Origin: Irineochytrium annulatum
Taxonomy: Eukaryota > Chytridiomycota > Chytridiomycetes > Chytridiales > Chytridiaceae
Reading direction: 5' to 3'
Assembly: GCA_027600665.1 (NCBI GenBank)
Contig: JADGJL010000698.1
Span: 1-15,311, forward strand
DNA: 15,311 nt
The notes beneath the pieces were generated by a model that did not search any database, was not told the origin of the DNA, and saw only the letters and a list, made by a program, of their open reading frames with translations. The position numbers were made by a program, and so were the translations under genes. Below are positions 1 through 8,872 of the stretch, one piece after another. Position 1 is the first letter of the stretch; each line of letters opens with the position of its first letter.

Positions 1-416
1 GGACGAGCATTCGAGCGACGAGGAGAGTCTGCGCAAGGGGAAGAACTTGCTTGACAAGGAGATATTGGATCCGACACGACTCTCGGTAAGCGACAAATCA
101 AATGTCGAAGGTTTCTAGGACTTTGTATTATGTGTTTACTAAGATTATTCTAAAAGAATATGAGCGGACGCGCATCCCGACACCAGATCTTCCAGACTTC
201 GATAATCCCGCCGAGGTTTTTCGGGTTGATGACCTGCCGGACGTCGTGCGCCTTGAAGACCAAGATCGTCCTGATGATGCACACGACGAGAGAGTGTTGG
301 CAGCTTTCGTGGTGCGTGATTTGGCTGGGGTACTCAATCCTGTCTTTTCAACAATTACTATTGGCCTCTCAATTCTTGGTGTACTGTGGTGGCAGAAGGC
401 GCTGGCGGATGTTTGA
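1..416 (+). CDS. 3' end of a small tail-membrane protein gene, possibly Vma12/TMEM199-like (partial)
   Basis: Two exons are proposed: 1-85 (open to the left edge, codons starting at base 2) and 165-416, ending in TGA. The intron 86-164 (79 nt) has a GTAAGC donor, a TTTACTAAG branch-like site and an AG acceptor that keeps phase 0; an acceptor at 142-143 also keeps frame. The first exon is acidic (DEHSSDEESLRKGKN). The second gives an acidic linker, then DLAGVLNPVFSTITIG leading into one hydrophobic segment that ends in WW and a short ALADV tail. A charged cytosolic part followed by a late membrane hairpin recalls Vma12/TMEM199, the ER factor for V-ATPase Vo assembly. Only one membrane segment is visible, whereas that family has two. 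I am fairly sure this is the end of a real gene and unsure of the family. Confidence 0.45.
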
Positions 417-426
417 ACCCCCCTAA

Positions 427-610
427 TGGTAATCCAAATCCGATCCGAATCCGATCTGAGTCCGCGACCTTGGGCAAAAATTAAAACGGTGTATTCTCAG
501 TGCAGAATTTTAAAGGATCGGAGTTGAACTGAGCGTTTGTGGAGTTTGACTAAATGGGATGAGATTTGGATCGTAAATTTTGGTCTGCATCCGACGACCT
601 TTGGTCGCAG
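427..610. repeat. Cluster of short direct and inverted repeats
   Basis: Near 430-460 the motif AATCCGA/AATCCGATC repeats in tandem-like fashion. ATCCAAATC near 431-440 has its inverted partner GATTTGGAT near 562-571. Two related stretches, TCCGCGACCTTGGGC (about 460-475) and TCCGACGACCTTTGGTCG (about 590-607), look like diverged copies; the second contains a perfect hairpin, CGACC-TTT-GGTCG, at 595-607. The arrangement could be the eroded end of a small element, but no target-site duplication or coding part is visible. Confidence 0.35.
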
Positions 611-1125
611 TCCAATCTAATTCGGTTCGTGCGAACACTTGTGTTGTCGTCTCTGACTTTCCATGAACCAATATTACGGTATAAAGATGCTAGGTCACGT
701 CTCATTGATTAGTCTGAATATTGGCTGCAGGTCAAACTCCGCACCGATCACTTCTTTGCCTCAGAACGCCCAATCCGGCGGAGGTATGTGCACAGTCAAC
801 GATTATTTACAATTGCACGTCTCATGTTCAATTTTTGAGCATGTGAACGAATCCAAACAGCAAGCTCACCGCCAACGACCAAGACCGCAACCACTGTTCT
901 GATCTGACGAGAAAGTACAGTTTACCTGATATTTTCTGGTAATGAAAAATAGCGGGGTGCCTAAGATTGAGCGAACAATGTAGCAAACGTAACCTACGGG
1001 ACTATGGTCCGTGGGACAGGTAAGAACTTTTGTCACGTTACCGTCAAAACTTTTTGAAGGTGCAATTGCAGTTGGCGTTCGCGCGTCCAGGCCATAGGTG
1101 CGTCGTGGGGAAGGAATGAAGAAGG

Positions 1126-1131
1126 TTTATT
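1126..1131 (-). terminator. Probable poly(A) signal AATAAA for the DUF1295 gene
   Basis: The plus strand reads TTTATT here, so the minus strand carries a perfect AATAAA about 102 nt downstream of the minus-strand stop at 1233. It is the first such hexamer after that stop. Position and sequence fit a eukaryotic polyadenylation signal, but one hexamer is weak evidence in an AT-richer spacer. Confidence 0.4.
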
Positions 1132-1232
1132 GCTATAAGATATCGGGATGGCCCTTGTGACTAGCTGGGAGTTATGCGATAGCATCGACTGCTTTTTGCT
1201 TTTTTACAAAACGCGTATTGTCGCTCGTGCCA

Positions 1233-2274
1233 TCATAGAAAGTATGGAAGAAACTCCCACCGGGTCCGCATCTTTTCCTTCGTCCATTGGTCTGCATACC
1301 TCTTCGTCATGAGTTGATCCAGCTGCGGTATAACTCGGGCTTTGAAGTCCAGCACAACAAACCTACGTTACACTGTCAGGTCCCCGTGTTGTAAACACAA
1401 CTTTCGTACATGGGATTTAGAAGAGCGACCCACGCCCCCGTGAAAAGTGCCACCCCCGACCTCCACAAAGCGGTCCCGCCGTAGTTGATATGCCGCGCCA
1501 GTGAGAAAAGCCCCGTGTTGCAAAGTCGGCCCGAGTTCTCCTCCCTGGCCCTGAAGCGCTTCCTCTGAAACTCCGCAACGGTTTCGATGTACGAACCCGC
1601 CGCAAAGAGAGCCATGCCCGCCCGCTCCGTCGCTGAGAAGCTCCTCGCGACAATCCCGATGCCGTCGCCGCGATTGATGTCCACCCAGGTAGACAAGAGC
1701 GAGTTCCACGTGTCGACGGCCGCGTTGTACAGAGAGACATGGAGGGCGTCGTAGACCGATATGGCGGTGTCATTAATCGCGATGCACCAGACAATTTGCC
1801 GCGCCGCAATGATGGTCGAGAAAACTATGAGGAGCTTCTCGCGCAGAGAGAGTTTTGACGCCTGCGAAGGTTGCCCGTACGGAACCAGGCGGAGAGCGAA
1901 GAGGAGGCGTCGCGTCCACCCACGGGACAGGATCACGTATTGGAGGACAGGGGAGAACGCGCGGAAAATGCTGGCAAATTACGTTACATGTTGTTTACAA
2001 GAGTGAGTTATTACCAAAATGCCGCTCTCCCAATGAACAGATTCCGCTTCGCGAGTCTCCGCCGCTGCCGGGCTTTCCCGGGCTTTGACGGCGTGCCTCC
2101 CGCTTGTTCATCGACCACCCCGCCATCACCGGAAGTCAGCGCAGAATCATGAAGGGACGACACGCTCTCTGCTGCTAAAGTCCGGTCCTCTTCTTCGGGG
2201 ACGAGCTGATGCTCCGTGTTCGACAGCAGGAACGACGGCCAGGATGCTGGCCGGGTGATGCTTGAAATGCTCAT
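1233..2274 (-). CDS. DUF1295 / steroid 5-alpha-reductase-like multi-pass membrane protein
   Basis: Three exons restore one frame of 316 aa: 2274-2015, 1970-1410 and 1362-1233. The introns are 1971-2014 (44 nt, GTAATA...CCAG) and 1363-1409 (47 nt, GTACGA...GTAG). Without them the central open frame seems to begin at a GTG (1936). The joined protein runs NLFIGRAAF, then LSRGWTRRLLFALRL, RQIVWCIAINDTAISVYDAL, the motif NTGLFSLARHINYGG (residues 238-252), and a last exon with DFKARVIPQLDQLMTKRYADQW. These match fungal DUF1295 proteins, relatives of steroid reductases and isoprenylcysteine methyltransferases that act in internal membranes; substrate unknown. The usual RHPNYFGE signature is altered to RHINYGGT. 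An ~85-residue N-terminal extension holds a basic run, KPGKARQRRRLAKR. ATG 2274 is the only upstream in-frame ATG. Confidence 0.82.
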
Positions 2275-2307
2275 CGCCAGATTTGACCACTCTTTTTTTG
2301 AGAGTGG
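2275..2307. promoter_or_regulatory. 33-bp divergent spacer with a stem-loop next to the SAS10 start
   Basis: This is the whole space between the two divergent start codons (2274 minus, 2308 plus). It contains a perfect inverted repeat, CCACTCT (2287-2293) and AGAGTGG (2301-2307), around the loop TTTTTTG. The right arm touches the SAS10 ATG. The 5' untranslated regions of the two genes must overlap each other or lie inside the neighbouring coding sequence. Whether the stem-loop acts in DNA or RNA cannot be told from sequence. Confidence 0.5.
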
Positions 2308-4985
2308 ATGGCCAAGGGAAAGCAGCGCGGTGGGCAGAAGCCGAACGTACAGGCCGACCGTGATGACGAAGGCGGGGACATTCTCTTCAACGACAGGAAG
2401 AAGTCGTCCGTGAAGGCGATTTTCGACTGGGACGACGTCGGCGGGGACTCTGAGGACGAATGTAGGATTCTCGGCGCTCGCATCATCTCTTGCGTTAACC
2501 TCGGTGCATTCCCCAGTTCATGATCAGCGCGAGGTCATTAAGTTTGGGGATGACAAGCAATCGAGAAGGCTCTCCCGGCGGGGAGACTCGGATGACGCCG
2601 ATGGCATGGATGATGAGGTCTTGGCGCTCGAAGGGGTGGATGATGACGACGATGATGAGGAGGAGGAGGAAGATGAGGACGAAGACGAGGATGCCGTAGG
2701 GAGGGATAAGGACATCGACGCTCTGGACGACGAGGACGATCAGGAGCTCGAGAGGGTCACCAGGAACCTCGTCGGCGCCCCTGTCGGCAGTGATGACGAG
2801 GAGGAGGTTGGCTTTGCAAAGAAAAGGGGGACAGAGGAAGGTTAGGAGCGTTTTCGTGGAAGCTATAGCTGACAGCCGTCGTAGATTACGATGGCGCATG
2901 GGGTCGTTCTCGACGTCAGTTTTATGATAACGACGACGATGGGCAAGATGAGATGGCTGCCAAGGAGGAAGAGGCCGAGGCCCTGCGTCTCCAGCGGAAG
3001 CGCGTGGAGGCGATGACCGAGGCCGATTTCCTCGACGACGATTTTGAGGACTCGCTCGCGAACCGCGTTGCAGAGCTCGAGGGCGACAAATTGCGGAAGT
3101 CTGGATCGGGCGGCGCGAGCTCGTATTTTAAGGCGCCGCTGGGTTTCACGGAGGGAGAGGATGTTGTCAATTTGACCGTGGAGGAGAGAAGGGCTGCGCT
3201 GGAGAGGCTTGATCCCGAGGAGAGGATGCAGATGGCGCGTGTTCGGGCTCCGGAGGTGGTGCGACTATTGGATGAGTTTGATCGCCGGTGGGAGGAGATC
3301 AAGGGCCGTATAGGGCCTGCAGTAGGGTGGTTGAGAGACTACGAGAAAAAAGCGAGGAGGGAGAGTGGAGGCGATGCAGAAGAGGATGAAGGGAACCCCG
3401 TTGTCGGGTACGCTGTATTAAAATACCGTGAGTTTTGCTATCACGCAATATGTGTCCTAACGTACAGAAGGGCTCGTTATGACCTTTTTAACGAACGTCT
3501 CCTTCTACCTCGCGATTCGGGCGGAACCGCCGCAAGGCGTTGACGCGAGGAACCACCCTGTTCTCGACGTTCTCACGGAGCTATCGGATCTTCTGAACGG
3601 CCTCGAGTCGAATGTCGAAGGACTAGAAAGCGAAGATGATGCGGACGCGGACGAAGCAGAGGAGGACGATCAGTTAACAGAAAAGGAGCGGCGTCGGGAG
3701 CGGAAGCGGAAGAGGAAGCAGAAGCGGCGCGGCGGCCCGAGAGGTTTTGTCAACCTGATGACGATGGTCGAGGACTTCATCGCTGGCGGTGGGCTTATGG
3801 CGGACGACGTGGATTTGTTTGATGAGGATGACATCAAGGCTATGAATGACGAGGAGCTGGATGAGGCCATCAACCGGGCGAAGGCATCTCTTCCGGATGA
3901 GGATACTAGCAACGAAGAGAAAGCCCCCTCTCGGTTGAATAGGCTTGAGGATACGAATGGGAACACAAACCGGCCGTCGAAGAAGGAAGGAGCAAAGCAG
4001 AAGAAAGCGGAGGGCAAAGCGGCAGGCAACGGCGATCAAGTGACAAGGAAAAGCTCAAAGGTTAACAAGAAGAACGTGGCGAAGGAATCGGAGCCGGTGG
4101 AAGATGATGATTTTGAGATCACCCCGTTCGTTTCCCTTAAGAAGGAGGAAATTAAGCGGCGGAAAGCCGACGCAAAGCGCGAGCTCCTCGCATCACGGGA
4201 CGATATTGGCATTGAGCTGTCGACCGCCGACCTCCTTGAAAAGCAGCGGCGACGGAAGGAGGTTAGCTATCGCGTTACGAAGGCGGACAAGAAGCTTAAG
4301 GCCGGCAAAGGGCTCCAAGGGGATATGGACGTTCCAAAGGTGGACAAGAGTGGGAAGCTGTTGCAGTCAAAGTTCCTGGTGGGCGACGACGAAGGCGAGG
4401 ACGGGCCGGCAGAGATGGTGCAGGAAGGTCCTGATAATTCGGCGTTGGATGATATCGATCCGGAGTTAGAATTTGGGTTGGACGAATTGGATGACGTCGA
4501 ATTCGGAGGGGAGGAGGAGCTTCTATTCGGTTCGATGAAGAAGCGGAAGGCGTCGGATGAGGAGGAGGCGGGAGAGCCTGCGGTGGACAAGCCGATGAGC
4601 AAGACGCAGATGAAGAAGGCAAAGAGAGCCGCCGAGGCTGCGGCCGCCGCCGCCGCGCTGGAATCCGGCGAGGCGGTAGATGATAGGTACGGTTTATGGT
4701 GCTCCTCACATCGTTTTAACACACCTGTACAGGTTATACGACGAGAACGATCTCTCCAACGCCAAGCGGGCATCGACGTGGGCTATGCTGTCTAACAAGG
4801 GCCTGACCCCGCATCGGAAGAAGGAGAACCGGAATCCGAGGGTCCGGAAGCGCATGAAGTTCGAGCAGGCGTCCAAGAGGCTGAAGAGCGTGCGGGCGGT
4901 GGCGGCGGACCGCAGCAAGATCGGGGCTTATAAGGGTGAACTGACGGGTATCAAAACGAGGCTCACGAAGAGTACGAAGTTCTAG
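2308..4985 (+). CDS. SAS10: SAS10/UTP3, U3 snoRNP / small-subunit processome protein
   Basis: Five exons give 830 aa: 2308-2461, 2517-2840, 2885-3427, 3468-4686 and 4733-4985. The introns are 55, 44, 40 and 46 nt; all junctions keep phase. Order along the protein: start MAKGKQRGGQK; a pure Asp/Glu run at about residues 93-110; an acidic/coiled segment with EAMTEADFLDDDFED; a Sas10/Utp3/C1D domain from about residue 282 (PEVVRLLDEFDRRWEEIKGR) across the third intron to LVMTFLTNVSFYLAIRA and HPVLDVL; a long Lys/Glu-rich linker; and the basic Sas10 C-terminal domain (about 748-830) with STWAMLSNKGLTPHR, NRNPRVRKRMKFEQA and YKGELTGIKTRLTKSTKF. Known homologues work in the nucleolus in early 18S rRNA processing. 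The C-terminal domain is near diagnostic. It is divergent from the DUF1295 gene. Confidence 0.93.
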
Positions 4986-5014
4986 ATTGGTGAATGAAGA
5001 ATAGAACTTATTGT

Positions 5015-5020
5015 AATAAA
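5015..5020 (+). terminator. Probable poly(A) signal AATAAA of SAS10
   Basis: A perfect AATAAA starts 30 nt after the SAS10 stop codon and is followed by an A-rich and T-rich stretch. It lies in the 176-nt spacer before the next plus-strand gene. The position is typical of a 3'-end signal. Confidence 0.5.
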
Positions 5021-5085
5021 AAATCACATTTAATTATCGAGCTAAGAAGAGAACCGCAACTTGCCCATGTCCTTTTTGCACGAAA

Positions 5086-5128
5086 TCGTCGACTTCACCT
5101 TGAAGGATCGTTGACTTCACTTCGAAGG
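5086..5128 (+). promoter_or_regulatory. 22-bp imperfect tandem repeat just upstream of DNAAF5
   Basis: Unit 1 (5086-5107) reads TCGTCGACTTCACCTTGAAG and then GA; unit 2 (5108-5128) reads TCGTTGACTTCACTTCGAAG and then G. The units differ at only a few bases and end 33 nt before the DNAAF5 start codon, next to the AT-rich stretch AAATATAAGA (about 5131-5140). A direct repeat in a short promoter suggests paired binding sites. I do not recognise the factor, and it is not a clear RFX X-box. Confidence 0.4.
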
Positions 5129-5161
5129 TCAAATATAAGATTTCAACCAGCGCATTCGCCA

Positions 5162-8100
5162 ATGGAGGGAGTAAGCTCGACCACTGCCGGGGACCTGCCT
5201 GAGGAGCTGCGGGCTATATACGAAAGCATCATTCAGGTATGCTGGAAGGGTATGATATTGTTTCGTTATATAATGCCGTTTTTCGCAGGGTCTTCAGCGG
5301 GACATAAACAAGCTCAACGACGTCACGTCGGACCGGAACACGAAGCGGCGGTCCCTAGAGAAGATTCAGTCGGAGACCGTCGGCCGGAGCGGCATCGAAC
5401 CCGAGCTGGCGCGGTCGCTGTTGAGTCACCTCCTGAAGACGATCCTGAGGTGTTTCTCGGATCCAATCGAGCGGTGTCGGGAGCTGGCAATCAATCTCCT
5501 TCTCAGGTTACCCTTGCAGTTTTCTTAAGGGAGAGAATGAGTTCCTCATCGTTTATCGCAGATTTACCAAAGTCGTCGACGACATCATCTTCGCGCTGCC
5601 GTACGTCCTCCCCGTCCTGTCCTCTCGACTAGCCGAACCGGATATTGTCGAGCCATCAGAGGAGCTGAGGCTGCTGCTAGTCGACGGAACGGTGCAAATC
5701 ATTGAGAAGGCGGGACAACGCTTCGAGCCTGGGGTAGAGGAGGCAGTCCGTATCGTCTGCCACACCCTCGGAGATCCGTTCCCGGATGTTAAGAAGGTCT
5801 GTCGTCATCTCCGTGCTTGTGTGTTCACCATTCATGAAGGAATCCTGCAAACTTGCCCTCGCACTCGCTCGCTGCACGCCTCGAGCCCTCGGTTTGCAGG
5901 CAGCCACTGTCACCAAGTCCCTCGTCAGCTGCCTGCAGCACCGCCACTCGGCCGTCCGGATATCGGCGCTCCAGGCCATGCAGGAGGTCGTCCTCGTGGA
6001 CCCGGCGGGGCTCGACGACTCCCTCGATGCGCTGCGACTGCTGACACTTGACAAGTCGCCGCTCGTGAGGGAGTCGTTGTACACGGTCGCAATCACGTGG
6101 TTGACGCGGTTGATCGATCGGTACTCGTTGGGATATAAGATCTTGCCGCTTGTTTATGCGGGATTAACGGATGAGTTGGAGAAGCTGAGGGGCCTGAGCG
6201 CGACGGGTATGGAGTCGTTGGGCGTTTTGTATGAGAAGGAGTGGGCGGATCGGCTGAAGGACGAGATGGATACATTCATGGGGATTGGAAACATAAACCT
6301 TAGCCCAGGTAATATCGACGACAATCTATTTGCTAAACCATGCTTTTATTCGGACATCCGTTAGATCGGCATCGTGTTGGTGCGCGCCACCTTGCCAGGG
6401 ACAACACTCAAAAGATTGTTGCAAAGATGGTGGAGGGTTTGGTCGATTGGAATCCAGATATCCGGTGCAAGTCAGCTGCAGTTCTGGCCGTATTCATTCC
6501 TTTCGCCGAAGAGAATATCACAGGATATTCAGGGATGATCCTTCCGGCCCTGTACAGAGTGCTGTCGAGCGATGAACCGTTCGTCATGAATCAGGTTTCC
6601 TTGTTGTTCGATGGGGTGCGTTACTAACAAGCTCTTAGACCATCAAGGTTGCGGAGGCATTGGGCCGTTACGTGAACCCGGAAGTTTACATAACCGTCCT
6701 TCTTAACCACATCACAGCCAACACCGAGTCCACCGCCTTCCGGCTAGGTTGCCTCCGAGCTCTCTCCGGCCTCGTCAGCGGGACTCCTCCTCGTGTCCTG
6801 GAGCCTTACCTGCTCATGATTCTCGACGGGTTCTCGTCGGGCGATCTCGTCGGCAATGAAAGCATTCTCGTGGTGTTAGAGGTCTCTCACGTGACGAAAA
6901 TCCTTGTGCAAAAAGTTGCGGCTCAGCAGGACGTTGAGGCCGAGGTGCATAGAGCGGCGGGTTACAGGATCTTCACAATCATTGTGTCGCTGCTGAGCTT
7001 TAAAGGCAACGATAAGGTGGCAGGTTGGGTGGAAATGATACACAATGTACGTAGCTCCGAGGGCTTTTGAATGTCTTACTTAATAGAGCGCAGGCGAAAA
7101 GCTCACTTGAGTCGCTCGCGACTGCGGTGGGATCTGCCGGAACTTCCGGGCTGTACTCGCTCTATTTCGATGCGTTTATTGAGGATTTGCGACGATCTTG
7201 CGGTACATGGGTGTCGTCCTCACCCGAGCTGCGCGCGTTCGCAACAGTCCTGCTTGAGAGTGACGGCTTCCTCGGAAGCAGATTAGAGCCAGTCTTTCAA
7301 ATCTTCGCGCAGTGTTGCGGCAAGGACGTTGAAATCAACCTACAGAAGAAGTAGGTCTATAAAGATTTCGGCTGGTTTTTGAATCGCTAATAGTTTATGT
7401 TCAGCGCGTTAGAAACCCTTTCCAAGCTTTTCAAATCGCGGATATCGGTCTTGGACTCGAAGGGGCAACTACTGTCCCAAGTCACCTTTATCACGGACTC
7501 TATCATCGTACCGACGGCGACCTGGCGTCCGGGCGGTAACGACTTCAAAAAAGTTCGAGGTCTATCAATGAAATGCCTCCGGCTTTTGCTTGAAGGCAGT
7601 TTCAAGCGTCACGACCCTAGCAACGCCCTTTGCAGAGAATACCTTCAGCACGTCATGGGAGATCCCGAGTCCCAGTGCTTCGTTGTGACCTGGAACTGCT
7701 TCGATGAGGATGATGAGAAGACGCGGACGAATGCCCTTGAGGCGATGAAGCTGTTACTAGTGACGTCGGTCGCGGTGAAGGTCTATTTCAAAGGTATTGT
7801 CATGGCAAGTTGTTTAAGTCTCCTAACATACGCCATCAGCTGGCACGTTCAAGAAGCTTTACGAAGAGCTTTTAAAGCGACTCGACGACACGCAGGATTC
7901 CGTCCGCATCCTCACTTGCTCCGTCATCAAGTCGTTCGCTCTTGCAGTCGGCGCATTTCACTCTCAAGCCCTTCGGGATGCACCGGCCAAGGATTCGAAG
8001 GAGTACGTGGAAACAAGGCTCGATGACGGGCACTGGGAGGTTTTCTTGAAGGGCGTACTAATTCATGCAGAGGACCCAAAACCCGAAGTGCAGGTCTGAT

Positions 8101-8275
8101 TTATTGCGTTGAATCCAAGCTTCTTGTTACGGTCAACTCATCTACGTTGTGCGTCTAGAATGCGGCGGAGAGCGCCATTGCGGCGCTGATTAAGGTAGCC
8201 CCTGAGGAGGTCGTCCAGAAGCTTCGGGAGTCGAAGGGTCGACTTAACACCTTCTTCGGGTCGGCCACAAATTAA
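5162..8275 (+). CDS. DNAAF5: Dynein axonemal assembly factor 5 (HEATR2-type HEAT-repeat protein)
   Basis: Ten exons join into 883 aa: 5162-5236, 5289-5506, 5562-5796, 5840-6308, 6365-6594, 6639-7046, 7094-7350, 7405-7793, 7840-8093 and 8159-8275. The introns are 43-65 nt and every junction keeps phase. The protein is nearly all HEAT-like helix pairs. Typical pieces are CFSDPIERCRELAINLLL (80-97), DPFPDVKKESCKLALAL (around 170-185), DRHRVGARHLARDN (from 333), DWNPDIRCKSAAVLAVF, KRLDDTQDSVRILTCSV and a last HEAT-like exon. Length and motif order fit animal HEATR2 (about 850 aa). That protein works in the cytoplasm to pre-assemble axonemal dynein arms, so the organism probably has a motile flagellum at some stage. 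The third intron (5797-5839) has a weak donor, GTCTGT; a GTTAAG donor at 5788 would instead drop three residues (VKK). The fifth donor (GTTTCC) is also unusual but has a perfect TTACTAAC branch site. Confidence 0.86.
8272..8275. other. TTAA palindrome shared by two convergent stop codons
   Basis: The DNAAF5 stop is TAA at 8273-8275 (+). The stop of the minus-strand gene is TAA read from 8274 to 8272. The two coding sequences therefore overlap by three bases, within the self-complementary tetramer TTAA. There is no room for non-overlapping 3' untranslated regions. Confidence 0.65.
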
Positions 8276-8867
8276 TAGATAGCCGATGTCGCCTCGTCGC
8301 TCGCGCGGCTCGCCGTTTCTACGGAAGATGGTCGTTGCGGGCGTGGTATGGTCCTGGCAGCGGGTGGTGGCGGCGGTGAAGGGGATCCGTATGCCGTGAA
8401 AGTGGAGTAAATAGATTGTAGAAACGTCGGCTTTGACGGTGTAGTAGTGCCGTTCTTCTGTGTGGTGGAGACCTCGCCGATTTTTTGTGCTGCTAATAAA
8501 GCCCGAAGCTTTCTGTCCTGCGCCAAGAACGTCTCCATGTGCTCCCTCTGATCGGCCGAGACAGTCTTCTGCTCCAAGGCTATTGATGCGACAATCAACC
8601 ACAGGGCTATCTCCGTGATGACATTCTTGTGGCCTAGAGATATACATTCAATATCGCAAAATAAGCTGTTTACGTCGTACGTTGAATGAAACTGGCTCCA
8701 TCGTTTGCAGACTTCACGAAGGACTTTGCGGCGAGAGCGGTGATGCCGACCTGCTCCGGTGCCGGGGGCATCTGCGGAGTGGCGAGCTCGGTTGAGGTCG
8801 AGAAGTGCCGCCGAGTCGTCCGAGCGAGGCCAGGCGCCTGTCGAGCGAGCATGCCTGCAAAGAGCAT
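8272..8867 (-). CDS. Unrecognised, probably mitochondrial single-pass membrane protein
   Basis: Two exons, 8867-8681 and 8633-8272, give 182 aa; the intron 8634-8680 (47 nt) runs GTACGA...CTAG and is the only junction I found that restores the frame. The start MLFAGMLARQAPGLARTTRR followed by HFSTST is Arg-rich with no acidic residue, a classic mitochondrial targeting sequence with likely cleavage near residues 20-25. One membrane segment, ITEIALWLIVASIAL, lies at about 68-82, followed by a charged helix (EHMETFLAQDRKLRALLAAQ) and a Pro/Ser/Thr-rich tail with PPPPP. I do not recognise the family; an inner-membrane or respiratory-assembly role is only a guess from topology. The stop overlaps the DNAAF5 stop, and the start is 2 bp from the divergent oxygenase start. 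Met6 (8852) is an alternative start. Confidence 0.62.
8495..8500 (+). terminator. Possible poly(A) signal AATAAA for DNAAF5, inside the antisense gene
   Basis: This is the first perfect plus-strand AATAAA I noticed after the DNAAF5 stop, about 220 nt downstream, and it lies within exon 2 of the opposite-strand gene. If used, the DNAAF5 transcript would be antisense to that gene. On the minus strand the same bases encode Leu codons, so the match may be chance. Confidence 0.25.
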
Positions 8868-8872
8868 TAATG
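8865..8872. promoter_or_regulatory. CATTAATG palindrome holding both divergent start codons
   Basis: The minus-strand ATG occupies 8867-8865 and the plus-strand ATG 8870-8872, with only TA between. The eight bases form a perfect palindrome. Any promoter and 5' untranslated region for either gene must lie inside the coding region of the other, unless one start is misassigned. The oxygenase has no other Met before residue 78; the minus-strand gene could use Met6. Confidence 0.55.

Larger units (their letters stand above)
417..1232. other. Gene-free convergent spacer
   Basis: This 816-nt stretch lies between two tail-to-tail genes. The longest open frame (663-902, +) has no recognisable motif, no intron logic and low-complexity composition, so I do not call it. 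The left part (about 427-610) holds short repeats described separately. The right part contains the likely poly(A) signal of the minus-strand DUF1295 gene. I see no RNA gene. Confidence 0.6.

Noticed and set aside
663..902. 79-codon plus-strand open frame
   Set aside because: No recognisable domain, short, and placed in a convergent spacer of noncoding character.
1376..1936. Taking the DUF1295 gene to start at 1936 and end at 1376
   Set aside because: The apparent start is GTG, and the frame continues upstream and downstream through introns to conserved family sequence (true span 1233-2274).
2524..2715. Serine-run open frame on the minus strand
   Set aside because: It is the reverse-strand reading of the Asp/Glu run of SAS10 (GAT/GAG/GAC codons read as Ser codons).
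4267..4773. 168-codon minus-strand open frame inside SAS10
   Set aside because: Antisense shadow of a highly biased exon; Ser/Pro-rich with no motif, while the plus strand encodes clear SAS10 sequence.
5040..5161. RFX X-box in the DNAAF5 promoter
   Set aside because: I looked for the GTNRCC...RGYAAC inverted pair typical of animal ciliary genes and found no acceptable match.
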